Origin: Umboniibacter marinipuniceus
Lineage (GTDB): Bacteria; Pseudomonadota; Gammaproteobacteria; Pseudomonadales; DSM-25080
DNA: 64,000 bases
Direction of reading: 5' to 3'
NCBI RefSeq assembly: GCF_003688415.1
Contig: NZ_REFJ01000001.1
Coordinates: 230,645-294,644 of the forward strand
In this document: piece after piece, positions 53,638 through 63,095 of the stretch
Numbering within the stretch: the stretch's first letter is position 1
How the letters are laid out: each line of letters starts with the position of its first letter
Position numbers and translations under genes: made by a program
Notes under the pieces: generated by a model
Told to the model about the DNA's origin: nothing
The model's input: only the letters and a program-made list of their open reading frames with translations
Database searches by the model: none

Positions 53638-54419
53638 GTACTGGCAAGTTAACTCAGCCTCCAAGATAATTTGCCCATAAGTATTTACAAGCGCCACCGA
53701 TTTTCATCCGATGTCATTCAGTTCGCTGTTTGGGCTTCCTATAAATTCAGTCTGAGTTTACGCGACGTCGAGGATTTGTTAGCCGAGCGAGGCATTGATG
53801 TAAGCCGCGAATCGATTCGAAGCTGGTGTCGTAAGTTCGGTCGGATCTATCAAAAGCGTTTGCGTTCTGCGGCTGAGGTGTTTGGTGACACGTGGTTCAT
53901 GGATGAAGTATTCATCAACAACAAAGGTGAGCGACATTATCTCTGGCGAGCCGTTGATCAAGATGGCGATGTCATCGATGTTTTAGTTCAAAAACGTAGA
54001 GATACCAAAGCAGCTAAACGCTTCTTCCGACGATTACTTGTTTCGAACCGGCAGTTAACACCGAGAACAATCGTTACTGATAAACTCGGCAGCTATCGTG
54101 GTGCTCATCGAGCGCTGACACCAAATTCAGAACACGATACGATGCAATATCGTAATAATAGATCCGAGTCTTCTCATGAGCCGACGCGAGTTCGAGAGCG
54201 GCAGATGCGGCGATTTAAGTCGAGGAGTCAAGCACAGCATTTTCTAAATGTTCACTCGGCGGTTTATAACCTGTTTAACATTCAACGACACCTTTGCTCG
54301 GCGGCGCTAACACGATTGCGCCGCGATAGGGCTTTTGCGTGTTGGCGTGAGATAACTGTGGGTTGATGGATTGGGCAACTAGCGGTAGGCTGGTTTTTAG
54401 TAGTTAACTTGCCAGTACC
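53637..54419 (+). mobile_element. IS6-family insertion sequence, full length, 783 bp
   Basis: Bounded by perfect 18-bp inverted repeats GGTACTGGCAAGTTAACT (53637-53654) and its complement (54402-54419), with one transposase gene. IS6 elements normally leave 8-bp target duplications; here the flanks GCTCAGTA and CTCCGGAG differ, so an adjacent deletion or recombination probably followed insertion. Three decayed relatives lie at 45519, 46742 and 48029 in the same orientation. Confidence 0.93.
53671..54366 (+). CDS. IS6-family DDE transposase
   Basis: Transposase of 231 residues. An N-terminal helix-turn-helix (SLRDVEDLLAERGIDVSRES) is followed by the DDE catalytic triad: Asp78 in WFMDEVF, Asp137 in IVTDKLGSY and Glu170 in HEPTRVRER. 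Length and motifs are standard for IS6/IS26 types. No ATG exists in the N-terminal part: the frame begins at TTG 53671, and the position that is ATG in the decayed copy at 46742 reads ATA here. Activity may therefore be reduced. Confidence 0.93.
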   Translation: MPISIYKRHRFSSDVIQFAVWASYKFSLSLRDVEDLLAERGIDVSRESIRSWCRKFGRIYQKRLRSAAEVFGDTWFMDEVFINNKGERHYLWRAVDQDGDVIDVLVQKRRDTKAAKRFFRRLLVSNRQLTPRTIVTDKLGSYRGAHRALTPNSEHDTMQYRNNRSESSHEPTRVRERQMRRFKSRSQAQHFLNVHSAVYNLFNIQRHLCSAALTRLRRDRAFACWREITVG

Positions 54420-54430
54420 CTCCGGAGGGC

Positions 54431-56458
54431 TCAGCGCCGGTAAGTCACGCCGAGTGCATCCTTAAGTTCAGTCAACCACGGCTCAAAGTTTCGCCATTGA
54501 TCAACGCCCTGTCGGTAGATTGGTGTGCGGACTTGTTCGGAGCTTGCGGTTCGTACCGAGCGCTTGTTGTTATGGAATTCTATGCAGGCCGCTTCAAAGG
54601 GTAGCTCACAGTAGTCCAGAATAGCGCTAACTTGTCCTGCTAAATCGTCTACTACATTTTCATAGTCAACGGTTAGAATTTCGCCCGGATACGCGCTATG
54701 CCAATGATCCATTAGGCGAACATAATCAGCGTAGTAGTGGCCAATATCGGTTAGCGAGTACGAGAATTCCTGCCCCTCGGCGAAGAGCTGTTTGAATCCT
54801 GAGAAGCAACACGCCATAGGGTGGCGACGAGCGTCAATGATTTTTGCATTGGGTAGAATGCTTTTGATTAAGCCGATATGACGGAAGTTATTAGGCATCT
54901 TATCTATGAAGAAAGGCGCGCCCGAACGGTGAATCTGGGTGTCATTGATATAGGCCTCACCAAATTCCTTTAGCGCCTCAGTCGGCAAATTCTTTAGACA
55001 TTCCGGGTAGTTCCCGGCTGGATGCTGTTCGTCTCCACGCCTAAGTTGATGCACAAGTGCGAGGATATTTGGTAGCTCGAGCGTGCCATCTACTTGGCTG
55101 TGTGAAGCGAGTATTTGCTCAAGTAAGGTTGATCCTGCACGGGGTAGGCCAACAATAAAAATGGGATCTTTCGCCGCTGCACCGCCATTCCCTGAAACTG
55201 CTGCGTATTCGCTATCGATGTGGGCAATTTGACGGTCAACTTCATCACTAATCGCATCGCCACGGTAATTGGACTGCTGCTTTTTGAGTTCGCAGCCTTG
55301 GGCATAGTAACGGAAGGATTCGCCGAAGGCCTCTCGATCCTCCATGGCTTTACCCAGCGCAAAGCTCAAGTAGGTCTGATCAATACCTGCCAGCGCTTGC
55401 CGTTTGCTCATGAGCTGCTCCATTTGTGAAACTTCGGCATCATTGAACTCAACCATCTTAAGGTTGGCCAGTGAATACCAGGCTTCGCCATGTTCAGGTT
55501 TGACAGCAATTGCTTGGCGATAGCAGTCAACTGCTTCGGACTGCAACCCCTTGGTTTTTAACGCATGCGCTTTGGATACCAAGGTAATGGGGTCATTGGG
55601 CTGTTGTGCTAGCACGGTATTAAATGCTTCAATCGCTTCGTCGTAGCGCCCTACTTGCATGAGCTCAATGGCATAGATTGAGAGGCATTGGCTGTTTTCG
55701 GGAAAGGCTTGGTGAAGCGCCTTGCTCTCCGCTAAGGCCGCCTCGTATTTTTGTCGCTTACGCAATAATTGAACGTACTCAGTGCGCACTCTTACATTCT
55801 TTGGCGCCCAGCTCGCGGCATGGTTGAGTAAAGTCTCAGCGTCATCCATTGCGCCAAGCTTGATACCAATTTCCGCCAATAATCGCATAGCTTCAATGTT
55901 TTTAGGTTGCTTGCTTAAGACCAATCTACAGAGCTTCTCTGCTTTAACAAAGCGGCCCTCATTACAGTGATCGAGCGCTACTTGGAGCGGTTTAGGCAAG
56001 TTGGAGAGGTAGTTAAGCTGTTGTTGTGAAATTTGGGCAGCAACTAGGTCGCCACGGCGTTGTTCGGCTCGCACCATTTCAGTCCACGCGGCAATTAACG
56101 CATTGTTGTGGCGAACGGCAAGCTGGTAGTAATGATAGGCAGGATCTAGCTGGTGCTGATCTCGTAGTTGGTGCGCCTTTTCTTGATAGCCACGGCCAAA
56201 ACTTGGGTCGACGTTGAGAAGTTGGTCAATAAACTCTTGCGCCACCTGGAACTGGCAGTCGTAGCGAGCGGCAACAGCACCCAAGTACAGTAAATGGAGG
56301 TCGTCGGGGAAAGAGCGAAGCGCTTGTTCGGCTTGATGAATAACGGTTTGATACTGCTTAGTGCGTAGCAGCTGCTCAAGTTTTTGGTGTATTTCAGCCA
56401 AGTCCGAGTTGTTCAAAGGTAACTCCGAGAAAGTCATGTGCCGCAGGATCTGCGACAC
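54431..56458 (-). CDS. TPR-repeat sulfotransferase
   Basis: Protein of 675 residues. The N-terminal two thirds are tetratricopeptide repeats (for example YDEAIEAFNTVLAQQPNDPITLVSKAHALK across several units). The C-terminal part is a sulfotransferase_3-like domain (PF13469) with the PAPS 5'-phosphosulfate loop FIVGLPRAGSTLLEQILASH and the PNAKIIDARRHPMACCFSGF strand. No signal peptide is seen, so it should be cytoplasmic. The target is unknown: a sugar, lipid or peptide. It begins 13 bp after the TonB receptor stop on the same strand, a pairing that recurs in marine gammaproteobacteria. Its stop lies 11 bp from the IS6 right end. Confidence 0.85.
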   Translation of the reverse strand: MSQILRHMTFSELPLNNSDLAEIHQKLEQLLRTKQYQTVIHQAEQALRSFPDDLHLLYLGAVAARYDCQFQVAQEFIDQLLNVDPSFGRGYQEKAHQLRDQHQLDPAYHYYQLAVRHNNALIAAWTEMVRAEQRRGDLVAAQISQQQLNYLSNLPKPLQVALDHCNEGRFVKAEKLCRLVLSKQPKNIEAMRLLAEIGIKLGAMDDAETLLNHAASWAPKNVRVRTEYVQLLRKRQKYEAALAESKALHQAFPENSQCLSIYAIELMQVGRYDEAIEAFNTVLAQQPNDPITLVSKAHALKTKGLQSEAVDCYRQAIAVKPEHGEAWYSLANLKMVEFNDAEVSQMEQLMSKRQALAGIDQTYLSFALGKAMEDREAFGESFRYYAQGCELKKQQSNYRGDAISDEVDRQIAHIDSEYAAVSGNGGAAAKDPIFIVGLPRAGSTLLEQILASHSQVDGTLELPNILALVHQLRRGDEQHPAGNYPECLKNLPTEALKEFGEAYINDTQIHRSGAPFFIDKMPNNFRHIGLIKSILPNAKIIDARRHPMACCFSGFKQLFAEGQEFSYSLTDIGHYYADYVRLMDHWHSAYPGEILTVDYENVVDDLAGQVSAILDYCELPFEAACIEFHNNKRSVRTASSEQVRTPIYRQGVDQWRNFEPWLTELKDALGVTYRR

Positions 56459-56471
56459 ATGAAATGTTGAT

Positions 56472-59048
56472 TTAGAATGAATAGCTCATTCTAACACCAA
56501 TCGTACGCGGGCGAGCGTAATTGATGCGCGCGCGGTCAAAGTTGAAGTTGCCAGAGATCTCGGCCTGCTCATCCGTTAAGTTGTCAATGTAACCTTCCAA
56601 CGTCCACTCATCTGCGCTAACACCGGCGGTTAGGCCAAGCAACATCCAGGCATCCAGCTCTAAACGGTTAATATCAATGATGTCGGTGTACACAGTGTCC
56701 GAGTAGGACGCATGAGGCATCACGTGCGCCGTGAAGTTTTCAAACACTGGCCATTCATAACGCGCTGAAAGTGTTACCTGAAGCTCGGGGGCAAAAGCTA
56801 GCGAATCACCTTTATTTACGTCATCCGTTGGTGTCAAAACTTCAGTGATTTCCGTATCAAGCATCGAGAATGAGGCATTGACCATCAGGCCTTCGAGGTT
56901 CAACGGTGCCCACACTAGGTCACCCTCCAATCCCAGTACTTCAGCGTTCGCCGCGTTGTCCGCGAAGAACAGGTTGGTGATTGATGGGTCAAAAATAGTG
57001 GTCTGTAGGCGGCTGATGTCCACGAAGAACAAGCTACCGTTGAAGCGGACGGTACGATCTAACCACTCCGTTTTCCAACCGAATTCATAGTTTTTCACTT
57101 CATCGGTGTCTAGGGCAAACGGTACGCTAAAACCTTGTCCGTTGGTTGAGCCGCCAGGACGATTGAGCAGACCAGGGCGGAAACCCTCTGAGAAGGTAAC
57201 GTAGTAGAGTGCATCATCCATGGGACGCCAGTTCAAGGTGGCCTTGAAAATAGTACCTGAGGTATGCGCTTCGTCCGGTGCATTTAGCGCCGCAACCACG
57301 TAGGCAGGGGTATTCGCGTCTACTGTATCTAGCGTGTAAGTGGTTTGGTTGCCGCTACAGTCTTTACGATCGGTAAATTCACCATCACCGTTATAGAGGT
57401 CACTGATATCGGTGCCGTAAGCTTGCATATCTTGTGTGAAGAATAAGGCACGGTTACAGAATGAAGAGTTTGCACTACCTTCCATGTCTACGCTCACATC
57501 ATAGTAGCGTGCGCCCACGATGGCCGAGAGGGTCTCACTCAGGTCAAAGGTGATTTCGCCAAAAATACCGTACTGCTCATCGGTACGAAGCACATCGTTA
57601 CGGAAAATAACCCCAGGTGGGAAGGCGCCGGTATCGGAGCGATAACCAGTATCAAAGGCGTAGTTATCTACGAAGCCTAAGCCGCCATCAATGTGAACCG
57701 AGTTGGCATAATCAAAGTCATTACGCTCTTTCAGCTCCAGGTCACTATAGAAAAGACCTGCCGTGGCTCGAATAGAGGCAGTTTGATCGGTACTGATACG
57801 GAATTCGTGCGTCTGCACGGTTGTCTCACTCGTTACGTCAACCAATAGGTTGGGAGCCTGACAGGTGCCAGCAGGGCCGGCAGCGCCTGGGTACACAACG
57901 CTGTAATCACAGAGGTAATACGGCAGGTATTGCCCCACGAAGAGGTAATCAGTGTAGTCAACCGTTTGATCAGTATTACGGCTGGTATATGCACCCGTAT
58001 AGACCATTTCCAAGTCAGCAAATTCGCCAGTTAAGGTCCAGTTGTAGTTATCAAATGAATCGTCAAGGTGGTTATCTGTAAAGCTGGCGATTTCATAATC
58101 ATCTAGCTCTGGGTCCGCAGAGAAGACGCCATCGGCTTCAATCGTCTGAGTACCAAAGCCAACTAGCAGTTCCCAGTTTTCAGCAAGGTCGAAGAGAGCG
58201 CTAACTCGAGCTCCTTCGTAAACTACACCATTGAAGTCTTCTTCTACGAAGTCGGCATTATCGGCTTGAAGAAAGTTGACGTTACTAAGGTCTTGGCCTG
58301 CTTGGAAACCTTCGCGGCCGGCGCTAACTGGAACGCCATTGGCCCGCACGGTACCAGCTGAACGGAATCGACCACTTTCGGAGAGGTCAATGGTTGAAGC
58401 AACGTTGTCAATGTAGCCGCCCTGATCATCGCGATACAGTACCGCACGAACCGTGACACCATCGCTCACCGGTAGGTTGTACATCACCTCAACGTTGTTG
58501 CTGGCGTCACCGCCACTGGTACTTGCTACGCCCAGCTTAAGCTTACCGTATTGGTCCGTTGGATCGGGCTTGTTGGTAATGAGTCGCATGAGTCCGGCTT
58601 GCGAGCTCGCGCCAAAAAGCGTGCCTTGAGGGCCCGATAACACTTCAACTCGCGACATATCTGCCGCGTAGACATCTAGATTTCGACCTGGTTGTGAGAG
58701 CGGTTGCTCATCCAGGTAGAGCGCCACGTTCGGGGCTAAGCCAGCCACGCCTGCCGTGGTTAGGTTTGGTGTTGTTGAGGCGACACCGCGAATGTACACG
58801 GTGTTTTGCCCTGGACCACTTCCGCCAGCGGTAACGCCAGGTAAGTGAACCAGGTAGTCAGTGAAATTGGAGATGCCAAACTGCTCGAGAGACTCCTCGG
58901 TGATCGCTTCAACAGCTACCGGAATATCCTGTGCATTTTCAGCACGCTTGGTGGCGGTCACTACAACCTCTTCAATTTGAGCATGTGTATTGGCAACTAG
59001 GCCAATAGTCACCATGCCAATTGCTTGGCTTAGCGTTGTCTTGCGCAT
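56472..59048 (-). CDS. TonB-dependent receptor paired with TPR-sulfotransferase
   Basis: Outer-membrane receptor of 858 residues. The signal peptide ends ANTHAQ, followed by the TonB box IEEVVVTATKRAENAQDIPV. The plug has GISNFTDYLVHLPGV and VYIRGVAS, then SRVEVLSGPQGTLFGASSQAG, and the barrel ends VRMSYSF. This plug class (FepA/CirA-like 'GPQGTLFG' type) is typical of marine receptors for siderophores or organic substrates. A GGGGGATT ribosome site is present. The substrate is not readable. The sulfotransferase gene follows directly. Confidence 0.87.
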   Translation of the reverse strand: MRKTTLSQAIGMVTIGLVANTHAQIEEVVVTATKRAENAQDIPVAVEAITEESLEQFGISNFTDYLVHLPGVTAGGSGPGQNTVYIRGVASTTPNLTTAGVAGLAPNVALYLDEQPLSQPGRNLDVYAADMSRVEVLSGPQGTLFGASSQAGLMRLITNKPDPTDQYGKLKLGVASTSGGDASNNVEVMYNLPVSDGVTVRAVLYRDDQGGYIDNVASTIDLSESGRFRSAGTVRANGVPVSAGREGFQAGQDLSNVNFLQADNADFVEEDFNGVVYEGARVSALFDLAENWELLVGFGTQTIEADGVFSADPELDDYEIASFTDNHLDDSFDNYNWTLTGEFADLEMVYTGAYTSRNTDQTVDYTDYLFVGQYLPYYLCDYSVVYPGAAGPAGTCQAPNLLVDVTSETTVQTHEFRISTDQTASIRATAGLFYSDLELKERNDFDYANSVHIDGGLGFVDNYAFDTGYRSDTGAFPPGVIFRNDVLRTDEQYGIFGEITFDLSETLSAIVGARYYDVSVDMEGSANSSFCNRALFFTQDMQAYGTDISDLYNGDGEFTDRKDCSGNQTTYTLDTVDANTPAYVVAALNAPDEAHTSGTIFKATLNWRPMDDALYYVTFSEGFRPGLLNRPGGSTNGQGFSVPFALDTDEVKNYEFGWKTEWLDRTVRFNGSLFFVDISRLQTTIFDPSITNLFFADNAANAEVLGLEGDLVWAPLNLEGLMVNASFSMLDTEITEVLTPTDDVNKGDSLAFAPELQVTLSARYEWPVFENFTAHVMPHASYSDTVYTDIIDINRLELDAWMLLGLTAGVSADEWTLEGYIDNLTDEQAEISGNFNFDRARINYARPRTIGVRMSYSF

Positions 59049-59556
59049 GTAATCCCCCTAGGATTTCACTGAGTGTCTGATGTGCATTTAGGTTAGTTTT
59101 ATTTAGCTTTAAGTGAATTATATTGAACTCTAATTAAAATTTCAGCAAATTGTTGGCTTTTAGTACGAATTTTCACCTATTTCAGTTGTTAGCTTGGCGT
59201 TGAAGGTGCTCTGGCTGTCAGATTTGGCGGTTGTTACAGCGATTGCGGTGGATGAGTGTTTTGTTGTTGTGATGACTAATCGATAGTTAGTGTTCTATTG
59301 CCTTTAGCCCTTCTAATTACGTTATTTCTCAATAATTCAACAGAGTTCTAACTATTGGCGGGCAATCGGTAGGGCGTTGTTGAGGGGTGAAATGACTCAC
59401 TTTGGCCAGCGGTTAGGTGGGCGAATGCAGTTTGTCTAGTGCGCGGGAGCGCGTAGTCGGTTGCGGCTAAATGGGCTACACTAACGGCTTACTATATGTT
59501 CACCCAAACGCTCGCTGCGATGTCTACCGCTGAGCGGATATAACCAAGGAGTTGCA
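59049..59556. other. 508-bp divergent gap
   Basis: Separates the minus-strand receptor from the plus-strand zinc-ribbon gene. It is AT-rich on the receptor side, and I see no gene, repeat or clear operator in it. Promoters for both genes should be here. Confidence 0.6.
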
Positions 59557-59895
59557 ATGAGCAACACGCTACCCCCCTGCCCTCAGTGCAGTTCCGAATA
59601 TGTCTATCAAGATCAATCGCTGTTGATTTGCCCAGAATGTGCGCATGAGTGGGACCCGGAGGCACCAGATGAGGATGCGATTTCCTTGAAGGATGCAGTA
59701 GGTAATACCTTGGCTGAGGGTGATAAAGTAACGCTTATCAAAGATCTTAAAGTTAAAGGAAGCTCAACGGTGCTCAAGGTAGGCACCAAAGCCGTCATTA
59801 AGCGTTTTGTGGATGGCGATCATGATATTGACTGTAAGGTTGATGGCTCCGGTGCCATGATGCTGAAATCAAAGTTTGTGCGAAAGTCGAACTAA
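59557..59895 (+). CDS. yjdM: YjdM/PhnA-family zinc-ribbon protein
   Basis: Protein of 112 residues. An N-terminal zinc ribbon with Cys8, Cys11, Cys25 and Cys28 (CPQC and CPEC) precedes a PhnA-type SH3-like domain ([25 protein letters not shown] ... [21 protein letters not shown]). This is the common YjdM family, once called alkylphosphonate utilisation protein PhnA; its true role is not settled. An AAGGAG ribosome site precedes the ATG. It stands alone between the receptor and a small VF530-like gene. Confidence 0.88.
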   Translation: MSNTLPPCPQCSSEYVYQDQSLLICPECAHEWDPEAPDEDAISLKDAVGNTLAEGDKVTLIKDLKVKGSSTVLKVGTKAVIKRFVDGDHDIDCKVDGSGAMMLKSKFVRKSN

Positions 59896-59992
59896 TAGAG
59901 CTAGTGGGTAACTCGCAGTGGTGGGATTTCTCATACTCCACGGTGGCTTTGACTGAATCGCGCCTTAAAGGGCGCTAGGGTAGAGTATTGCG

Positions 59993-60211
59993 ATGTCAAC
60001 TGAACAACCGAATAATCCGTTACACGGAATTACCTTGGAAGCGTTGCTGCGCCGGCTAGTGGATCATTACGCATGGCACGGACTTGCAGCGCGCATCAAT
60101 ATAAACTGTTTTAAGAGTGACCCTTCTATTAAGTCCTCCTTGAAGTTTCTCCGGCGCACGCCTTGGGCGCGTGACAAAGTAGAGGCGTTATATTTGGAAA
60201 CCTTCGGCTAG
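59993..60211 (+). CDS. VF530-family small DNA-binding-like protein
   Basis: Protein of 72 residues matching the VF530/DUF2132 family: [49 protein letters not shown]. The fold is small and helical, and members are described as DNA-binding-like with unknown role. No ribosome site of note is visible, but the conserved sequence is complete. Confidence 0.85.
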   Translation: MSTEQPNNPLHGITLEALLRRLVDHYAWHGLAARININCFKSDPSIKSSLKFLRRTPWARDKVEALYLETFG

Positions 60212-60320
60212 TATCGCCACACAGCTTTAATGGGGTTGTTGGCTGAGTGCCTTCAGGCGCGTCGATAGAGGATAGCGGCTTCCATAGGCGAAATTCCCTA
60301 GTGCTGACCTTGGTCGAAAC

Positions 60321-60349
60321 TTGCACATTGACCGCGAATGTCTTAATAT
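60321..60349 (+). promoter_or_regulatory. Promoter candidate of the rpsF unit
   Basis: -35 TTGCAC (60321-60326), 17-bp spacer, -10 TAATAT (60344-60349), about 95 bp before the rpsF start. Good sigma-70 spacing and position for the ribosomal protein unit. Confidence 0.65.
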
Positions 60350-60444
60350 CGCGCGCCTTGATAGCCGTAATGGTTCGGTTATCTCTCCTTGCCTACGTTC
60401 TCTATGGTTGAGTTCGCAGGCTGTTTAATCCGTAAGGAGCTACA

Positions 60445-60891
60445 ATGCGTCACTACGAAATCGTATTTCTGGTACACCCAGATCAAAGCGAACAGGTGCC
60501 TGCTATGATCGAGCGCTACACAGCTAGCATCGAGAAAGATGGCGGCCAGGTTCACCGTCTTGAAGATTGGGGTCGTCGTCAGATGGCATACTCAATCAAC
60601 AAGATCCACAAAGCACATTACGTTCTAATGAACGTTGAATGTACGCTTGAAGCACTCGAAGAGCTTACTACTAACTTCCGTTACAATGACGCTGTTCTGC
60701 GTAACATGGTTGTTAGCATGAACGAAGCTGTTACTGGTGAATCTCCAATCGCTAAGAGCGAAAAAGAATCTCGTGATCGTAAGAAGGTTTCTGACCGTCC
60801 ACGTCGCGAACGAACTGAAGCACCTGCAGAAGCAGCAACTGAAGCACCAGCTCCAGCCGCTGAGAAACCTGCAGCCGAAGGCGAAGAATAA
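60445..60891 (+). CDS. rpsF: 30S ribosomal protein S6
   Basis: Ribosomal protein S6, partner of S18 in the small-subunit platform, 148 residues. The conserved start [20 protein letters not shown] and the GRRQMAYSI and HYVLMNVE strands are clear. An Ala/Glu-rich acidic tail (from about residue 120) is longer than in E. coli. TAAGGAG precedes the ATG. It heads rpsF-rpsR-rplI, with no priB between S6 and S18. Confidence 0.97.
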   Translation: MRHYEIVFLVHPDQSEQVPAMIERYTASIEKDGGQVHRLEDWGRRQMAYSINKIHKAHYVLMNVECTLEALEELTTNFRYNDAVLRNMVVSMNEAVTGESPIAKSEKESRDRKKVSDRPRRERTEAPAEAATEAPAPAAEKPAAEGEE

Positions 60892-60902
60892 GGAGAGTTA
60901 AA

Positions 60903-61133
60903 ATGGCACGTTTTTTCCGTCGTCGTAAGTTCTGCAAATTCACCGCTGAAGGTGTGAAGCAGATCGACTATAAAGATTTAGACACTCTTAAAGCTTACGT
61001 CTCTGAGACTGGCAAGATTGTCCCAAGCCGCATCACCGGCACTAAGGCTAAATACCAGCGTCAGTTGGCGACCGCTATCAAGCGCGCTCGTTACTTGGCT
61101 CTTCTGCCTTACACGGATGCGCATAAGCGTTAA
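60903..61133 (+). CDS. rpsR: 30S ribosomal protein S18
   Basis: Ribosomal protein S18 of 76 residues, basic N-terminus [12 protein letters not shown], then [19 protein letters not shown] and [18 protein letters not shown]. It binds S6 in the platform. It starts 11 bp after rpsF with a strong AGGAGAG ribosome site. The usual length is 75. Confidence 0.97.
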   Translation: MARFFRRRKFCKFTAEGVKQIDYKDLDTLKAYVSETGKIVPSRITGTKAKYQRQLATAIKRARYLALLPYTDAHKR

Positions 61134-61179
61134 TTCTAGAGCTCGCCATGCGGCGACATAACTTAAAAGGATATTCACC

Positions 61180-61626
61180 ATGCAAGTGATTCTTTTAGAA
61201 AAAGTTGGCAAGCTGGGCTCTATCGGTGACCAAGTGAATGTTAAATCGGGCTACGCTCGTAACTTCCTGTTCCCGTTCGGCAAAGCTGTTCCAGCTAACG
61301 CAACTAACGTTGCTGAATTTGAAACACGTCGTGCAGAACTAGAAGCGGCAGCGGCAGCTAAACTAGCTGAAGCTGAAGCTCGCGCTGTACAGCTAAATGA
61401 ATTGACAATTACTATCGAAGCCAACGCTGGTGACGAAGGTAAGCTGTTCGGTTCAATTGGTAACCGTGATATCGCTGACGCAGCTTCTGCGGCTGGCGTT
61501 GCTGTTGAGAAGTCTGAAGTTCGCATGCCAGAAGGCCCACTTCGCGAAATCGGTTCTTTCGAAGTAGCAGTTCAGGTTCACACTGAAGTAACTGCAACCA
61601 TCACTGTTGTGGTAGTTGCTGAGTAA
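61180..61626 (+). CDS. rplI: 50S ribosomal protein L9
   Basis: Ribosomal protein L9 of 148 residues. The N-terminal rRNA-binding domain ([20 protein letters not shown] ... GYARNFLFP) is joined by a long helix rich in Ala and Glu ([20 protein letters not shown]) to the C-terminal domain. Standard length. It ends the ribosomal trio before a strong terminator. Confidence 0.97.
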   Translation: MQVILLEKVGKLGSIGDQVNVKSGYARNFLFPFGKAVPANATNVAEFETRRAELEAAAAAKLAEAEARAVQLNELTITIEANAGDEGKLFGSIGNRDIADAASAAGVAVEKSEVRMPEGPLREIGSFEVAVQVHTEVTATITVVVVAE

Positions 61627-61663
61627 TTTTTGTTTTAAAAAGCAGAAATTTACTTCAAAATCA

Positions 61664-61687
61664 GGCACTCTTAGGAGTGCCTTTTTT
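61664..61687 (+). terminator. Intrinsic terminator after rplI
   Basis: Seven-bp stem GGCACTC / GAGTGCC, loop TTAG, then six T, between rplI and dnaB. It lies only 17 bp before the dnaB start. Confidence 0.85.
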
Positions 61688-61703
61688 GTATCTGGGAAGC
61701 TAA

Positions 61704-63086
61704 ATGGAAGATTATGAAGTTGAAGCGCCGTTAACAGAGCGCCCCTCACTGCCACATTCAGAGGAAGCGGAAGTTGCCGTTATCGGCGGATTGATGATCG
61801 AGAACGGTCATCTTGATAACGTGATGGAAGTGGTAACTGAGGATGACTTCTTTATTGATCGTCACCGTTTGATCTTTAGTGCTATGCAGAGCCTGCATGA
61901 GCGCTCGCAACCCTTTGACGTCATTACCCTGTCGGAGTCACTTGATGCGCGCGATGAGCTCGGTCGAGCCGGTGGGTTGGTCTACCTTTCGGAAATGGCC
62001 GAAAGCACCCCGTCTACCTCAAACATCATGGCGTATGCGAATATTGTTCGCGAACGCGCAACCGTCCGACAGCTAATCACGGCGGCGAATGAAATTTCCC
62101 GCACCAGCTTGGCGCCCGCAGGGATGGATTCTGACTCGCTATTGCAGCTGGCAGAGCGAAAAGTCGCCGACATCGCGGAGAATCGTCCGAAGCAAGGCGG
62201 TTGGTTGGATGCTAAAGAGTTACTTGATAAGTCCGTTGAAAAAATTACCGAGCTATTTGAGTCTGAAGACGGCCTAACGGGTTTGTCTACCGGTTGGGAT
62301 AGCCTTGATGATATGACCTCGGGTTGGCAAGAGCAGGATTTAGTGATCATTGCAGCGCGACCTTCCATGGGTAAAACCACGCTTGCCATGAACACCGTGG
62401 AGAAGGCGGCGCTAAGCCAGTCGCAACCTGTATGCGTATTCAGTTTAGAAATGCCGGCCGAGCAGTTAATGATGAGGATGTTGGCTTCAGTTGGGCGAAT
62501 AGATCAGACACGTATTCGTACTGGCCAGTTAGAGCACGATGACTGGCCTAAGCTCACCGCTGCCATTGAGCAGTTGCGCGATACCAAGCTGTTTATTGAT
62601 GACACGCCGGGCTTGTCGCCTGCTGATATACGCGCGCGCCTGCGTCGAATTGAGCGAGAGCACGGCAAGGTAGCCATGGTAATGGTGGATTATCTTCAGC
62701 TGATGCGTATCTCCGGTTTTAGCGAAGGCAGAACCCAGGAAATATCCGAAATTTCGCGCTCATTAAAAGCCATTGCGCGAGAATTTAAGTGTCCCATGTT
62801 GGCGCTGAGTCAGCTTAACCGCTCTTTGGAGCAGCGCCCGAATAAGCGCCCCGTCAACTCCGATTTGCGTGAATCCGGAGCAATTGAGCAGGATGCTGAT
62901 ATCATTATGTTCATCTATCGAGATGAGGTTTACAACGAAGATAGTCCAGATCGCGGCGTAGCCGAATTGATTATTGGTAAGCAGCGTAACGGTCCTATTG
63001 GTACCACACGTGTCGCCTTCGTAGGTAAACTCTCTCGTTTCGAAAATCTCTCGCCAGATCAATATGGCGGGGACTACGACGAGTAA
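61704..63086 (+). CDS. dnaB: Replicative DNA helicase
   Basis: Hexameric 5'-3' replicative helicase, 460 residues. The N-terminal domain (EEAEVAVIGGLMIENGHLDNV) is followed by the RecA-like ATPase with Walker A ARPSMGKTT (218-226), the Walker B region MVMVDYLQLM and the arginine-finger/DNA-loop region RSLKAIAREF, LSQLNRSLEQRPNKRPVNSDLRESGAIEQDAD. Normal length, no intein. It lies after rplI as in many gammaproteobacteria and is followed by panC instead of the more usual alr. Confidence 0.97.
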   Translation: MEDYEVEAPLTERPSLPHSEEAEVAVIGGLMIENGHLDNVMEVVTEDDFFIDRHRLIFSAMQSLHERSQPFDVITLSESLDARDELGRAGGLVYLSEMAESTPSTSNIMAYANIVRERATVRQLITAANEISRTSLAPAGMDSDSLLQLAERKVADIAENRPKQGGWLDAKELLDKSVEKITELFESEDGLTGLSTGWDSLDDMTSGWQEQDLVIIAARPSMGKTTLAMNTVEKAALSQSQPVCVFSLEMPAEQLMMRMLASVGRIDQTRIRTGQLEHDDWPKLTAAIEQLRDTKLFIDDTPGLSPADIRARLRRIEREHGKVAMVMVDYLQLMRISGFSEGRTQEISEISRSLKAIAREFKCPMLALSQLNRSLEQRPNKRPVNSDLRESGAIEQDADIIMFIYRDEVYNEDSPDRGVAELIIGKQRNGPIGTTRVAFVGKLSRFENLSPDQYGGDYDE

Positions 63087-63095
63087 TTCATTGTT

